Shown piece by piece: positions 1 to 7,776 of a DNA stretch of 43,107 nt; within the stretch, counting starts at the first letter, position 1, and every line of letters starts with the position of its first letter. The position numbers were made by a program, and so were the translations under genes. The DNA is from an uncultured Bacteroidales bacterium (GTDB lineage: Bacteria; Bacteroidota; Bacteroidia; Bacteroidales; UBA932), in NCBI GenBank assembly GCA_946187865.1, contig CAMHST010000020.1:1-43107 (forward strand), written 5' to 3'. The notes beneath the pieces were generated by a model. The model saw only the letters and a list, made by a program, of their open reading frames with translations. It was not told the origin of the DNA and searched no databases.

Positions 1-46
1 TTTCGGCTTCGGGGCTGAAAAACCCGCTCGTTTCCGAACGGGATTG

Positions 47-77
47 CAAAGGTACTACCTTTTTTTGAACTAGCAAA
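47..77 (-). promoter_or_regulatory. Bacteroidota-type promoter firing leftward out of the window
   Basis: Read on the minus strand there is TTTG (74-77), exactly 19 bp, then TACCTTTG (47-54), a full match to the Bacteroidota -33/-7 consensus TTTG-N19-TAnnTTTG. Transcription would start near 40-43 and leave the window. The first transcribed bases (42 down to 23) can fold into an 8-bp stem, with one wobble pair, closed by a GAAA tetraloop. The gene served lies outside the window. Confidence 0.75.
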
Positions 78-125
78 TTTTTTTGGGGAAATTTTGAAGA
101 AATCTTTGTTCGGCCCAGCAAAAGT

Positions 126-157
126 ATTGTAATTTAACAAATTTTTATCGTAATTTG
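126..157 (+). promoter_or_regulatory. Probable promoter of the small membrane protein
   Basis: ATTG (126-129), 20 bp, GTAATTTG (150-157): one mismatch to each box. The -7 box overlaps an in-frame TTG at 155, so the coding region must begin downstream of it, at the ATG at 173. Confidence 0.45.
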
Positions 158-172
158 CAATTACAACGAGTC

Positions 173-613
173 ATGGATAAACTGGAGCTAAAATATCCCC
201 TGAAAAAACTGATGATCTTCGTGCTGGGGGCCATACTGGGAGTGCTGGCCACGGCCCTCACCGCATATGATATCTGGACAGATGAAGATAAACTATCCTG
301 GCACTTCACCATCTCTGCCATCATTGCCGTCACCAATCTGGGAATGGCGGTCCGGGAAAGCAGGAAATACACCCACCCCATTATCCTGGATAAAGAGGGA
401 ATCCTCTACGGGAAAGAACGCTATTTCTGGAGTTCCCTCGCACAATGCCGTCTGGAAAAGGAGGCAGAAAACAAACTGGTCCTCACCTTCAAGGAGACCT
501 ACGCCAAGCCTGTCTCTTTCGACCTCAGCAACTACGACTACGAAAAATGGGACCTGGTCCGGGCCCTGCAGCATTTTCCCGCCACCCCTGTGTTCACCTA
601 CGAAGACGAATAG
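173..613 (+). CDS. Small membrane protein of unknown function, 146 aa
   Basis: I do not recognise a specific family. Two hydrophobic segments near residues 12-33 and 45-57 form a probable helical hairpin. A soluble C-terminal part of about 85 residues follows, rich in alternating hydrophobic and charged residues, with a proposed beta-rich fold resembling the small PH-like domains found behind paired membrane helices in other bacterial proteins (inference). ATG at 173 is preferred over an in-frame TTG at 155 because the TTG sits inside the -7 promoter box. It is monocistronic: a 70-bp gap with its own promoter precedes the next gene. Being a real gene is likely from codon use and promoter; the function is unknown. 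Confidence 0.7.
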   Translation: MDKLELKYPLKKLMIFVLGAILGVLATALTAYDIWTDEDKLSWHFTISAIIAVTNLGMAVRESRKYTHPIILDKEGILYGKERYFWSSLAQCRLEKEAENKLVLTFKETYAKPVSFDLSNYDYEKWDLVRALQHFPATPVFTYEDE

Positions 614-637
614 CACTTCCCTTTCCGTATAAACCGC

Positions 638-674
638 ATAACCAAGCTATTGGAAAACCGTGTAACTTGGTTAT
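638..674. promoter_or_regulatory. Operator-like 9-bp inverted repeat straddling the msrA promoter
   Basis: ATAACCAAG (638-646) and CTTGGTTAT (666-674) are perfect inverted copies separated by 19 bp. The right arm overlaps the first bases of the -7 box and the -33 box lies between the arms. The arms are A/T-rich with no U-tract, so a terminator is unlikely; binding of a dimeric regulator is the better reading (inference). Confidence 0.5.
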
Positions 675-679
675 CTTTG
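649..679 (+). promoter_or_regulatory. Promoter of the msrA-fRMsr fusion gene
   Basis: ATTG (649-652), 19 bp, TATCTTTG (672-679). The -7 box is a perfect TAnnTTTG match and ends four bases before the ATG at 684, so the transcript would be nearly or fully leaderless. Confidence 0.7.
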
Positions 680-683
680 TAGT

Positions 684-1589
684 ATGAAAACCATTTACTT
701 TGCAGGAGGCTGCTTCTGGGGAACGCAGCACTTCTTCGCCCAGGTCAGCGGCGTAAAGGAAGCCATCTGCGGCTACGCCAACGGCAACACCCTTAACCCC
801 AAATATGAAGAAGTCTATACAGACACCACCGGCTTCGCGGAAACGGTGAAGGTGACCTACAACCCGGAACGCGTTTCTCTGGAGGAACTCACCGACTATT
901 TCTTCTGCATCATAGACCCCCTGAGCCTGAACCGGCAGGGGCACGACGAAGGCACCCGCTACCGCACCGGCATCTATTATACCGACGAAAACGAGCTTCC
1001 CACAATAAAGAATGTTTACGCGCGCGAGGAAAAGAAGGCCGGCGTACCGCTGGTAGTGGAACTGGAACCGCTGAGAAACTTTTATCCCGCCGAAGAGCGT
1101 CACCAGGACTATCTGGACAAGAATCCGGAGGGATACTGCCACCTGCCCCTGAAAACGTTCCGCTATGTCCGCCTGTACCAGGACATCCGGCTTTTCCTGG
1201 GCGACGAGTCCAACCCGGTGGCCAGGATGGCAAATGCCGCAGCGCTCATCCAGGAAAAGATGCAGTTTTTCTGGACAGGTTTCTACCTGAAAGACGGAGA
1301 TACCCTGGTGCTGGGTCCCTTCCAGGGGCCTGCAGCCTGCATGCGCATCGGCTATGGAAAAGGCGTCTGTGGAACGGCCTGGCAGCAGGACAAGACCCTG
1401 GTGGTTGCGGATGTCCATGAGTTCCCGGGCCACATTGCCTGCAGCAGCCTCTCCAACTCGGAGATCGTGGTGCCGCTGCACGACGGCAAAGGACAAGTCT
1501 GCGGTGTCCTGGACATTGACAGCGAAGACTTCGGCACCTTTGACCTCACCGATGCCATGTGGCTGGAAAAAATCGCCGACATAATCTAA
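684..1589 (+). CDS. msrA: Fused MsrA / free methionine-(R)-sulfoxide reductase
   Basis: Residues 1-155 are MsrA, which reduces the S-epimer of methionine sulfoxide in proteins and free methionine: GGCFWG near the N-terminus with catalytic Cys10, and KNPEGYC ending in Cys152, the usual site of a resolving cysteine. Residues about 165-301 are a GAF-domain free methionine-(R)-sulfoxide reductase (fRMsr/MsrC): FFWTGFYL, GPFQGPAAC, GKGVCG, FPGHIAC, SEIVVPL and GVLDIDSED are all present. Its cysteines Cys219, Cys229 and Cys253 are spaced 10 and 24 apart, as in the E. coli enzyme (Cys84, Cys94, Cys118, from memory). One cytoplasmic protein would thus repair both epimers. No stop or frameshift separates the domains; the linker is about ten residues. 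It has its own promoter with an operator-like palindrome. MsrA-MsrB fusions are common; this pairing is not one I know well. Confidence 0.93.
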   Translation: MKTIYFAGGCFWGTQHFFAQVSGVKEAICGYANGNTLNPKYEEVYTDTTGFAETVKVTYNPERVSLEELTDYFFCIIDPLSLNRQGHDEGTRYRTGIYYTDENELPTIKNVYAREEKKAGVPLVVELEPLRNFYPAEERHQDYLDKNPEGYCHLPLKTFRYVRLYQDIRLFLGDESNPVARMANAAALIQEKMQFFWTGFYLKDGDTLVLGPFQGPAACMRIGYGKGVCGTAWQQDKTLVVADVHEFPGHIACSSLSNSEIVVPLHDGKGQVCGVLDIDSEDFGTFDLTDAMWLEKIADII

Positions 1590-1597
1590 AAAATCAT

Positions 1598-1605
1598 TAT
1601 CTTTG
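1598..1605 (+). promoter_or_regulatory. -7 element of the S41 peptidase gene
   Basis: TATCTTTG, a perfect TAnnTTTG match, lies 23 bp before the ATG at 1629, giving a leader of about 17 nt. No TTTG is seen at the expected -33 distance. Confidence 0.55.
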
Positions 1606-1628
1606 AAGAATAAGAAGCTAATCCGCCC

Positions 1629-4600
1629 ATGAAACGTATCCTTATCCTTGCCCTTGCCCTGCTGCCCTGGATGGCCGCAGCACAGGAAACCCCTTCCTGG
1701 ATTCGTAAAAACGCCATTTCTCCGGATGGCAAAACACTGGTATTCAGTTATAAGGGAGACCTATACACCGTTCCGTCCACCGGCGGAACCGCCCGCCAGA
1801 TCACCAGCAACGCCGCCTATGACTCAGACCCGGTCTGGACCCGCGACGGGAAACAGATCGTGTTCACCTCCTGGCGGGAAGAGAGCAAGGATATCTTTGT
1901 CACGTCCAAAGAGGGCGGCGTTCCCACCCGCCTCACCACCTTCCCCGGCAACGAAACCCTGCTTGCCGTAGATGCGGCCGGCAACGTCTGGTTCAGCTGG
2001 TACAGCGCAGACCTGATGAGCCCCGGATTTGACGGTTTTCCCGGCACCCAGCAGCTTTACAGGACCAATCTGGAAGGAAAAGCGCCGGAGCTGGTCTCCT
2101 CCCTCACCATGAGCGCCCTGAGCCTGAACGCCAAGGGAGAAATGCTCTATGAAGACTACAAAGGATACGAAGACCCGCTGAGAAAGCACCACACCTCGTC
2201 CGTAACCCGCGACATCTGGCTGTACAAACCCGCCGTGGTCGGAAAAGTGGGGCCGGAAGGCAGTTTCACCAAGCTGTCCACCTTTGAAGGAGAAGACCGC
2301 AACCCTGTGTTCGGGGCCGACGGAGACACCTTCTACTTCCTGAGCGAACAAGACGGCAAAACCTCCAACGTGTACCGGAGCAGCCTGTCCAATCCCCGTG
2401 AGCAAATCCAGCTCACCTTCTTTGACAAGAACCCGGTCCGGTTCCTCTCCGCCGCCGACGACGGCACCCTGGCCTATTCCTATAACGGAGACCTTTATGT
2501 AAACAACAAGAAGCTGGACATCAAGCTGCTGCGCGACGAGGAAGAACGAGCCATGGAGCGCCTGAACCTGCGCAATGCCACCGCCCTGGCCGTATCCCCG
2601 AACGGGAAGGAACTGGCCGTGGTGATCCGGGGCGACGTCTTTGTCACCTCCGTGGAATTCGCCACCACCCGCCGCATCACCAACACGGCCGAGCAGGAGC
2701 GCGGCGTGAGCTTCTCGGAAGACGGGAGGGAACTGTACTACGCCTCGGAGCGGGGCGGATGCTGGAGCATATACAAGTCGGCCCTCACCCGCAAGGAAGA
2801 CAAATACTTCACCTACGCCACCGCCATCAAGGAAGAGCGCGTGAGCCCGGAAGGCGAAACCTCCTTCCAGGTGAAAGTGTCGCCGGACGGCAAGTGGATC
2901 GCCTACCTGAGGGACCGCACGGAACTGGTTGTCCTGAGCACCAAGGGCGGCACGCCCAAGTCCCTGCACAAAGGGGTGAACTACTCCTATTCCGACGGAG
3001 ACCAGAGCTTTGCCTGGAGCCCGGACAGCCGTTATCTCCTGTGCAACTGGCAGGCCGACGGGGGCTGGAACAACGAAGACATTGCCATGGTGAATATCGA
3101 GGACGGCAGCATTACCAACATCACCCGCAGCGGCTACTCCGACGGCAGCTTCCGCTGGGCCCTGGGCGGCAAGGCCATGACCTGGGAAAGCGACAAGAAC
3201 GGTTACCGCAGCCATGGCAGCTGGGGTGCCGAAGGAGACCTGTACATCATGTTCTTCGACGGAAAGGCCTATACGGAATTCGCCCGCAGCAAAGAACAGA
3301 TAGAGATTGACAAGATGCTGATGGGAGACAAGGCCGTGGCCAAGCAGGAGAAGAAGGAGAAGAAAGACAGCGTGGCCAAAAAGGTGGAAAAACTGACACC
3401 GGACCTGGAAAACCGGGACGAGCGCATCCGCCGGCTCACCCGCTTCTCCAACATGCTGGGAGACCATTTCCTCACCCCCGACGGCACCAAGCTTTACTTC
3501 ACCCAAAGGCTGGAGAACGGCTATGACCTCTGCTGCATAGAGCTGGAAAAAGGAGACCTCACCGTAGTGAAAAAACAAGTCTCCGGCAGCTTTACCCCCA
3601 CCGTGGACGGCAAGAGCCTGTTCATCCTGGCCGGGAACAGCATCTCCAAGGTAGATATCGCCGCCGGCAACAAAGTCACCAACGTTCCCTTCTCCGGCGA
3701 CTACGAGTTCAAGCCCGCCCGGGAAAGGGCCTACATCTTCGAGCACTGCTGGAAGCAGGTGAAAGAGAAATTCTACGTGGAAGACCTCCACGGCGTGGAC
3801 TGGCAGTACTACCACGACAATTACGCCGCCTTCCTGCCCCATATCAACAACAACTTCGACTTCCAGGACCTGCTGTCAGAGATGCTGGGAGAACTCAACG
3901 GCTCGCACACCGGCGGGCGCTACCGCCCCGCCGCCACCCGTAACCTGGGCCATCTGGGCGTCATCTATGACATGAACTACACCGGCGACGGAATCCGCAT
4001 CGCAGAGGTCCTTCCCGGCGGTGTCCTGTCCAATACAGACGCCTCCATCAAGGCAGGAGACCTGATCACCGCCATCGAGGGCAAACCCGTCAAAGCCGGG
4101 GAGAACTGGCTGGAAAACCTCTACGAGCGCGCCGGGAAAAAGACCGTCCTGGCTATGAAAGTGGACGGAAAGGACAAGGAATACATTGTAACGCCGTCGT
4201 CCTCGGACGCCACCCTGCTGTACCGCCGCTGGGTCCGTCAGCGGGAAGAGATGGTGAAAAAACTCTCCGGAGGCCGCGTGGGCTACGTGCACATCGAGGG
4301 CATGGACAGCCCCAGCTACCGTGAACTCTACTCCAAGGCGCTGGGCAAATACCGTGCGGCAGAGGCCCTGATTGTGGACACCCGTCACAACGGCGGCGGC
4401 TGGCTCCACGACGACCTGGTCACTTTCCTGGGCGGCAAGGAGTATGTCACCTTTACGCCCCGCGGCCAGTACATCGGCCACGAGCCGTTCAACAAATGGA
4501 CCAAGCCCTCTTGCGTACTGGTTGGCGAAGACAACTATTCAGACGCATCCGGCTTCCCCAGCGCCTACCGCAGCCTGGGAATCGGGAAACTCGTGGGCGC

Positions 4601-4838
4601 CCCCATCCCCGGCACCATGACCGCCGTCTGGTGGGAAACCCAGATAGACCCCACCCTGGTTTTCGGCATCCCGCAGGTGGGCAACTTCGACGTCAAGAAC
4701 GGGTTCTATATCGAAAACCACCAGATAGAGCCGGACATCCTGATCTACAACGACCCCGCCTCCGTGCTCAGCGGCCGCGACCTGCAGCTGGAAGCCGCCG
4801 TAGAAGAAATGCTTAAACAGATTGGAAATGCACAGTAA
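1629..4838 (+). CDS. Exported tricorn-like S41 family peptidase, 1069 aa
   Basis: A signal peptide (MKRILILALALLPWMAAAQ) sends it to the periplasm. Residues about 25-680 are TolB/WD40-type beta-propeller repeats, seen as recurring SPDGK, SWSPDS-like and WTRDGK blades, interrupted by a Lys/Glu-rich coiled stretch around 565-590. Residues about 695-1065 hold a PDZ-like segment (GDGIRIAEVLPGG...IKAGDLITAIEG) and an S41 catalytic domain. His760 in ELNGSHTGG fits the tricorn catalytic histidine, and the nucleophile is probably in NYSDASGFP (Ser971 or Ser974). This is the tricorn-type architecture of propellers plus PDZ plus S41, likely degrading peptides that reach the periplasm. It has its own promoter; its last 11 bp overlap the start of the next gene, implying translational coupling. 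Confidence 0.9.
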   Translation: MKRILILALALLPWMAAAQETPSWIRKNAISPDGKTLVFSYKGDLYTVPSTGGTARQITSNAAYDSDPVWTRDGKQIVFTSWREESKDIFVTSKEGGVPTRLTTFPGNETLLAVDAAGNVWFSWYSADLMSPGFDGFPGTQQLYRTNLEGKAPELVSSLTMSALSLNAKGEMLYEDYKGYEDPLRKHHTSSVTRDIWLYKPAVVGKVGPEGSFTKLSTFEGEDRNPVFGADGDTFYFLSEQDGKTSNVYRSSLSNPREQIQLTFFDKNPVRFLSAADDGTLAYSYNGDLYVNNKKLDIKLLRDEEERAMERLNLRNATALAVSPNGKELAVVIRGDVFVTSVEFATTRRITNTAEQERGVSFSEDGRELYYASERGGCWSIYKSALTRKEDKYFTYATAIKEERVSPEGETSFQVKVSPDGKWIAYLRDRTELVVLSTKGGTPKSLHKGVNYSYSDGDQSFAWSPDSRYLLCNWQADGGWNNEDIAMVNIEDGSITNITRSGYSDGSFRWALGGKAMTWESDKNGYRSHGSWGAEGDLYIMFFDGKAYTEFARSKEQIEIDKMLMGDKAVAKQEKKEKKDSVAKKVEKLTPDLENRDERIRRLTRFSNMLGDHFLTPDGTKLYFTQRLENGYDLCCIELEKGDLTVVKKQVSGSFTPTVDGKSLFILAGNSISKVDIAAGNKVTNVPFSGDYEFKPARERAYIFEHCWKQVKEKFYVEDLHGVDWQYYHDNYAAFLPHINNNFDFQDLLSEMLGELNGSHTGGRYRPAATRNLGHLGVIYDMNYTGDGIRIAEVLPGGVLSNTDASIKAGDLITAIEGKPVKAGENWLENLYERAGKKTVLAMKVDGKDKEYIVTPSSSDATLLYRRWVRQREEMVKKLSGGRVGYVHIEGMDSPSYRELYSKALGKYRAAEALIVDTRHNGGGWLHDDLVTFLGGKEYVTFTPRGQYIGHEPFNKWTKPSCVLVGEDNYSDASGFPSAYRSLGIGKLVGAPIPGTMTAVWWETQIDPTLVFGIPQVGNFDVKNGFYIENHQIEPDILIYNDPASVLSGRDLQLEAAVEEMLKQIGNAQ

Positions 4839-5553
4839 ATTAGTCATCATCCCCACTTATAACGAAAAAGAGAACATCGCCGACATTATCGCGGCCGTGT
4901 TCGCCCTGGAAGGGGGCTTCCATGTCCTGGTGATCGACGACGGATCCCCGGACGGAACGGCCGATATCGTGAAAGGACTGCAGGAAAAAGAGAACGGACG
5001 CTTGCACCTGTTGCAGCGGGCCGGGAAACTGGGCCTGGGAACAGCCTATCTCACCGGCTTCCAGTGGGCCCTGGAGAAAGGCTATGACTATGTGTTCGAG
5101 ATGGACGCCGACTTCTCCCACAACCCCGCAGACCTTCTTCGCCTGTACAAGGCCTGCGCGGAGGATGGGGCCGACATGGCGGTGGGATCCCGCTACTGCA
5201 ACGGCGTAAGCGTGGTAGACTGGCCCATGGGGCGGATCATCATGTCCTATTTCGCCTCTGCCTATGTGCGTTACGTGCTGGGCATGAAGATCTACGACAC
5301 CACGGCGGGCTTTGTCTGCTATTCCCGCCGGGTCCTGGAAACCCTGGACCTGGACGCCGTAAAGATGAAAGGTTACGGCTTCCAGATCGAGATGAAGTAT
5401 TCTGCCTATAAGCTGGGATTCCGGATCCAGGAGGTGCCCATCATTTTCGTGAACCGGCAAAAAGGCACGTCCAAGATGAGCGGCGGAATCTTCGGAGAGG
5501 CTTTCTGGGGCGTCATGGGCCTGCGCCTGCGCAAAATCCGTCCCCGGAGCTAG
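4828..5553 (+). CDS. Polyprenol-phosphate mannosyltransferase-like GT2 (DPM1 type)
   Basis: A 241-aa GT2 glycosyltransferase. The N-terminus VIIPTYNEKENI and VIDDGSPDGTADIV form the nucleotide-sugar fold, EMDADFSHNP carries the metal-binding DxD, and the C-terminal block QIEMKYSAYKLGFRI...FVNRQKGTSKMS is typical of dolichyl/polyprenyl-phosphate mannose synthases. No transmembrane tail is present, so it is the soluble DPM1-like form acting at the inner membrane face. It would move mannose or a related sugar from GDP/UDP donors to a polyprenyl phosphate. ATG at 4828 overlaps the S41 gene by 11 bp; an in-frame TTG at 4822 is less likely. Its TAG stop shares the palindrome CTAG with the stop of convergent tex. 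The sugar donor cannot be read from sequence. Confidence 0.88.
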   Translation: MHSKLVIIPTYNEKENIADIIAAVFALEGGFHVLVIDDGSPDGTADIVKGLQEKENGRLHLLQRAGKLGLGTAYLTGFQWALEKGYDYVFEMDADFSHNPADLLRLYKACAEDGADMAVGSRYCNGVSVVDWPMGRIIMSYFASAYVRYVLGMKIYDTTAGFVCYSRRVLETLDLDAVKMKGYGFQIEMKYSAYKLGFRIQEVPIIFVNRQKGTSKMSGGIFGEAFWGVMGLRLRKIRPRS

Positions 5554-7691
5554 TTTTTCAGCAGCCGGAGCCCAATCCGGTTCCGGTCCAGATCTACGGA
5601 AATCACCTGCACCTTCACCTGTTGGTGCAGTTTGAGCACTTTGGCGGGAACGGCCATCCCCTTCACCCCCATCTGGGAGGCGTGGATAAGGCCGTTTTCG
5701 TGCAGGCCGATGTCCACGAACGCCCCGAAAGCGGTCAGGTTGGTCACCAGCCCCGGCAACTCCATTCCCACTTTGAGGTCATCGATCTCGTGGATATCGT
5801 CGGCAAAGGAGAATTCCCGGGCCGTCTCGCGGGGATCCCGGCCGGGTTTGCACAGCTCCTGCAGGATGTCATTCACCGTAGGAAGGCCGAAATCGCCCCC
5901 TACATAGTCCTGCGCCCGGATTTTCCCGCACAGTTCCGCATTTCCCACCAGCTCCTTCACGGGAACGCCCAGGTCCCGGGCCATCTTGTCCACCAAGGGG
6001 TAGGCCTCGGGGTGGACGGCGGAATTGTCCAGCGGGTTGTCGGCCCCCTGGATCCGAAGAAAACCCGCGCACTGCTGGAAAGCCTTGGCGCCCAGCCAGG
6101 GCACCTTTTTCAGCGCCTCGCGGCTGCGGAACCCGCCCTCGCGGGAACGGTAGTCTACGATGGCACGGGACAGCGCCGGACCAATCCCGGAGACATATTG
6201 GAGCAGATACGGGCTGGCGGTATTCAGGTTCACGCCCACGCTGTTCACGCAGCTTTCTACGGTATTGTCCAACTTTTCCTTCAGCAGCGTCTGGTCCACG
6301 TCGTGCTGGTACTGGCCGATTCCGAGCGACTTGGGGTCTATCTTCACCAGTTCCGACAGCGGGTCCATCAGACGCCGGCCGATGGAAACCGCCCCGCGCA
6401 CCGTGACATCGTACTCGGGGAATTCCTCCCGCCCCACTTCAGAGGCGGAATAGACCGACGCACCGTCTTCGCTCACGGAAAAGATGCGCACGGCGGGATC
6501 CAGGCCCACTTTCCGCACAAATTCCTCTGTCTCGCGCCCGGCCGTACCGCTGCCGATGGCGATGACCTCTATCCGGTACTTCTCCACCAGGTCCGCCACC
6601 GTAGTGATGGCCTGGATTTTCTTCGCTGCCGGCGGATGCGGGAAAATCACGTCGTGGTGCAGCAGCGCGCCGTGTTCGTCCAGGCACACCACTTTGCAGC
6701 CGGTCCGGAACCCCGGGTCTATGGCCATGACCCGCTTCTGCCCCACCGGCGGGGACAGCAAGAGCTGCCGAAGATTCTCCCCGAATACCTGGATGGATTC
6801 TATGTCGGCCCGCTCCTTGGCTTCGCGGAGGACCTCCCCGGTAATGGACGGATCCAGCAGCCGCTTCCAGGCGTCGTCAACCGCCTCGCGAACCTGCAGG
6901 CCCGTCTCACGGGAAGGATACCCATGTTCCTGGCAGTAATCGTAATAGATTTTGTTGCCGCACTTTTCCCCGTCGGCATCGATCTCCACCCGCAGGAAAC
7001 CCTCGTCGCGGGCACGGAGCATGGCCAGCAGGTTGTGCGAGGGGATTTTGGCGATGGGCTGGCTGAAGGAGAAATAGCTGCGGTATTTGGCCGCTTCCGG
7101 GCTGGTTTCCCCGGCCTTGGTCACCTTGGACTGCACCCGCCGCGTACGGTAGATTCCCCGGAGACTTTCCCGCACGGAGGCGGTTTCGCTCAGGCGCTCC
7201 GCCATGATGTCACGGGCGCCCTGCAAGGCATCCTCCACCGAGCTCACCTCCCCTTTCACGTACTTTTCCGCCTCGCGGGCGGGATTGGCCGTCTTCCCGT
7301 TCCACAGGGCATCGGCCAGGGGTTCCAGCCCCTTGGCCACCGCCACCGTCGCCCGCGTTTTCCGCTTGGGCCGGAACGGCAGGTACAGGTCTTCCAATTC
7401 GCTGGACACCAGGCAGTTCTCTATCTTTTTCTGCAGCTCCGGCGTAAGTTTTCCCTGCTCCTGGATGGTTCCCAGGATAGAGGCTTTCCGCTTTTCCATC
7501 TCTGCGAAGACCTCTGTCCGGTGTTTGATTTCCGCCACTTCAATGTCGGTGAGCCCGCCGGTGCGTTCCTTGCGGTACCGGCTGATAAACGGGATGGTAC
7601 AGCCGTCGGCAAAGAGTTCCGCACAGTTTTCCACCTGCCAGGGCTGCACATGCAGCGCCGCAGCGATTTGCTTGATATAGATTTCTTTCAT
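5550..7691 (-). CDS. tex: Tex family S1 RNA-binding transcription accessory protein
   Basis: A 713-aa full-length Tex protein. In order: an N-terminal helical region (1-310), a YqgF/RNase H-like domain beginning at RVMAIDPGFRTG (Asp325), helix-hairpin-helix repeats around 480-590 (NLNTASPYLLQYVSGIGPAL), and a C-terminal S1 domain from about 643 (GLVTNLTAFGAFVDIG). Tex homologues bind nucleic acids and associate with transcription in other bacteria; they are broadly conserved. The start MKEIYIKQ at 7691 is chosen because the frame runs 28 codons further upstream through non-conserved sequence and across the promoter. The stop overlaps that of the convergent GT2 by 3 bp. A transcript from the ClC gene upstream ends at a terminator, so tex has its own promoter. 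Confidence 0.95.
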   Translation of the reverse strand: MKEIYIKQIAAALHVQPWQVENCAELFADGCTIPFISRYRKERTGGLTDIEVAEIKHRTEVFAEMEKRKASILGTIQEQGKLTPELQKKIENCLVSSELEDLYLPFRPKRKTRATVAVAKGLEPLADALWNGKTANPAREAEKYVKGEVSSVEDALQGARDIMAERLSETASVRESLRGIYRTRRVQSKVTKAGETSPEAAKYRSYFSFSQPIAKIPSHNLLAMLRARDEGFLRVEIDADGEKCGNKIYYDYCQEHGYPSRETGLQVREAVDDAWKRLLDPSITGEVLREAKERADIESIQVFGENLRQLLLSPPVGQKRVMAIDPGFRTGCKVVCLDEHGALLHHDVIFPHPPAAKKIQAITTVADLVEKYRIEVIAIGSGTAGRETEEFVRKVGLDPAVRIFSVSEDGASVYSASEVGREEFPEYDVTVRGAVSIGRRLMDPLSELVKIDPKSLGIGQYQHDVDQTLLKEKLDNTVESCVNSVGVNLNTASPYLLQYVSGIGPALSRAIVDYRSREGGFRSREALKKVPWLGAKAFQQCAGFLRIQGADNPLDNSAVHPEAYPLVDKMARDLGVPVKELVGNAELCGKIRAQDYVGGDFGLPTVNDILQELCKPGRDPRETAREFSFADDIHEIDDLKVGMELPGLVTNLTAFGAFVDIGLHENGLIHASQMGVKGMAVPAKVLKLHQQVKVQVISVDLDRNRIGLRLLKN

Positions 7692-7718
7692 ACGCCTTTT
7701 CGATACAGAATAGCTGCA

Positions 7719-7726
7719 CGAAGATA
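7719..7726 (-). promoter_or_regulatory. Possible -7 element of tex
   Basis: TATCTTCG on the minus strand, one mismatch to TAnnTTTG, 27 bp before the tex ATG. No clear -33 box. Confidence 0.35.
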
Positions 7727-7740
7727 AGCATAATCCTTGG

Positions 7741-7769
7741 AAAAAAGAAAAACAGCGGGCCGCCCCCGC
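7741..7769 (-). terminator. Intrinsic terminator after the ClC gene
   Basis: On the minus strand GCGGG and CCCGC (7755-7769) form a G/C stem with a 5-nt loop, followed within two bases by a tract of eleven T residues interrupted by one C (7741-7752). It lies 7 bp beyond the ClC stop and closes the long leftward gene run that begins at 17128. Confidence 0.8.
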
Positions 7770-7776
7770 AGGCAAG

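Noticed and set aside
155..172. TTG start for the first small membrane protein
   Set aside because: The TTG lies inside the -7 promoter box; ATG at 173 gives a normal N-terminus.
1824..3842. Long open frame (672 codons) on the minus strand opposite the S41 peptidase
   Set aside because: Valine/Gly-rich shadow of the high-G+C coding strand; no family motif, and the plus strand codes a clear peptidase.
5622..7727. 701-codon frame opposite tex
   Set aside because: Antisense shadow with His/Pro/Arg-rich composition; tex is unmistakable.
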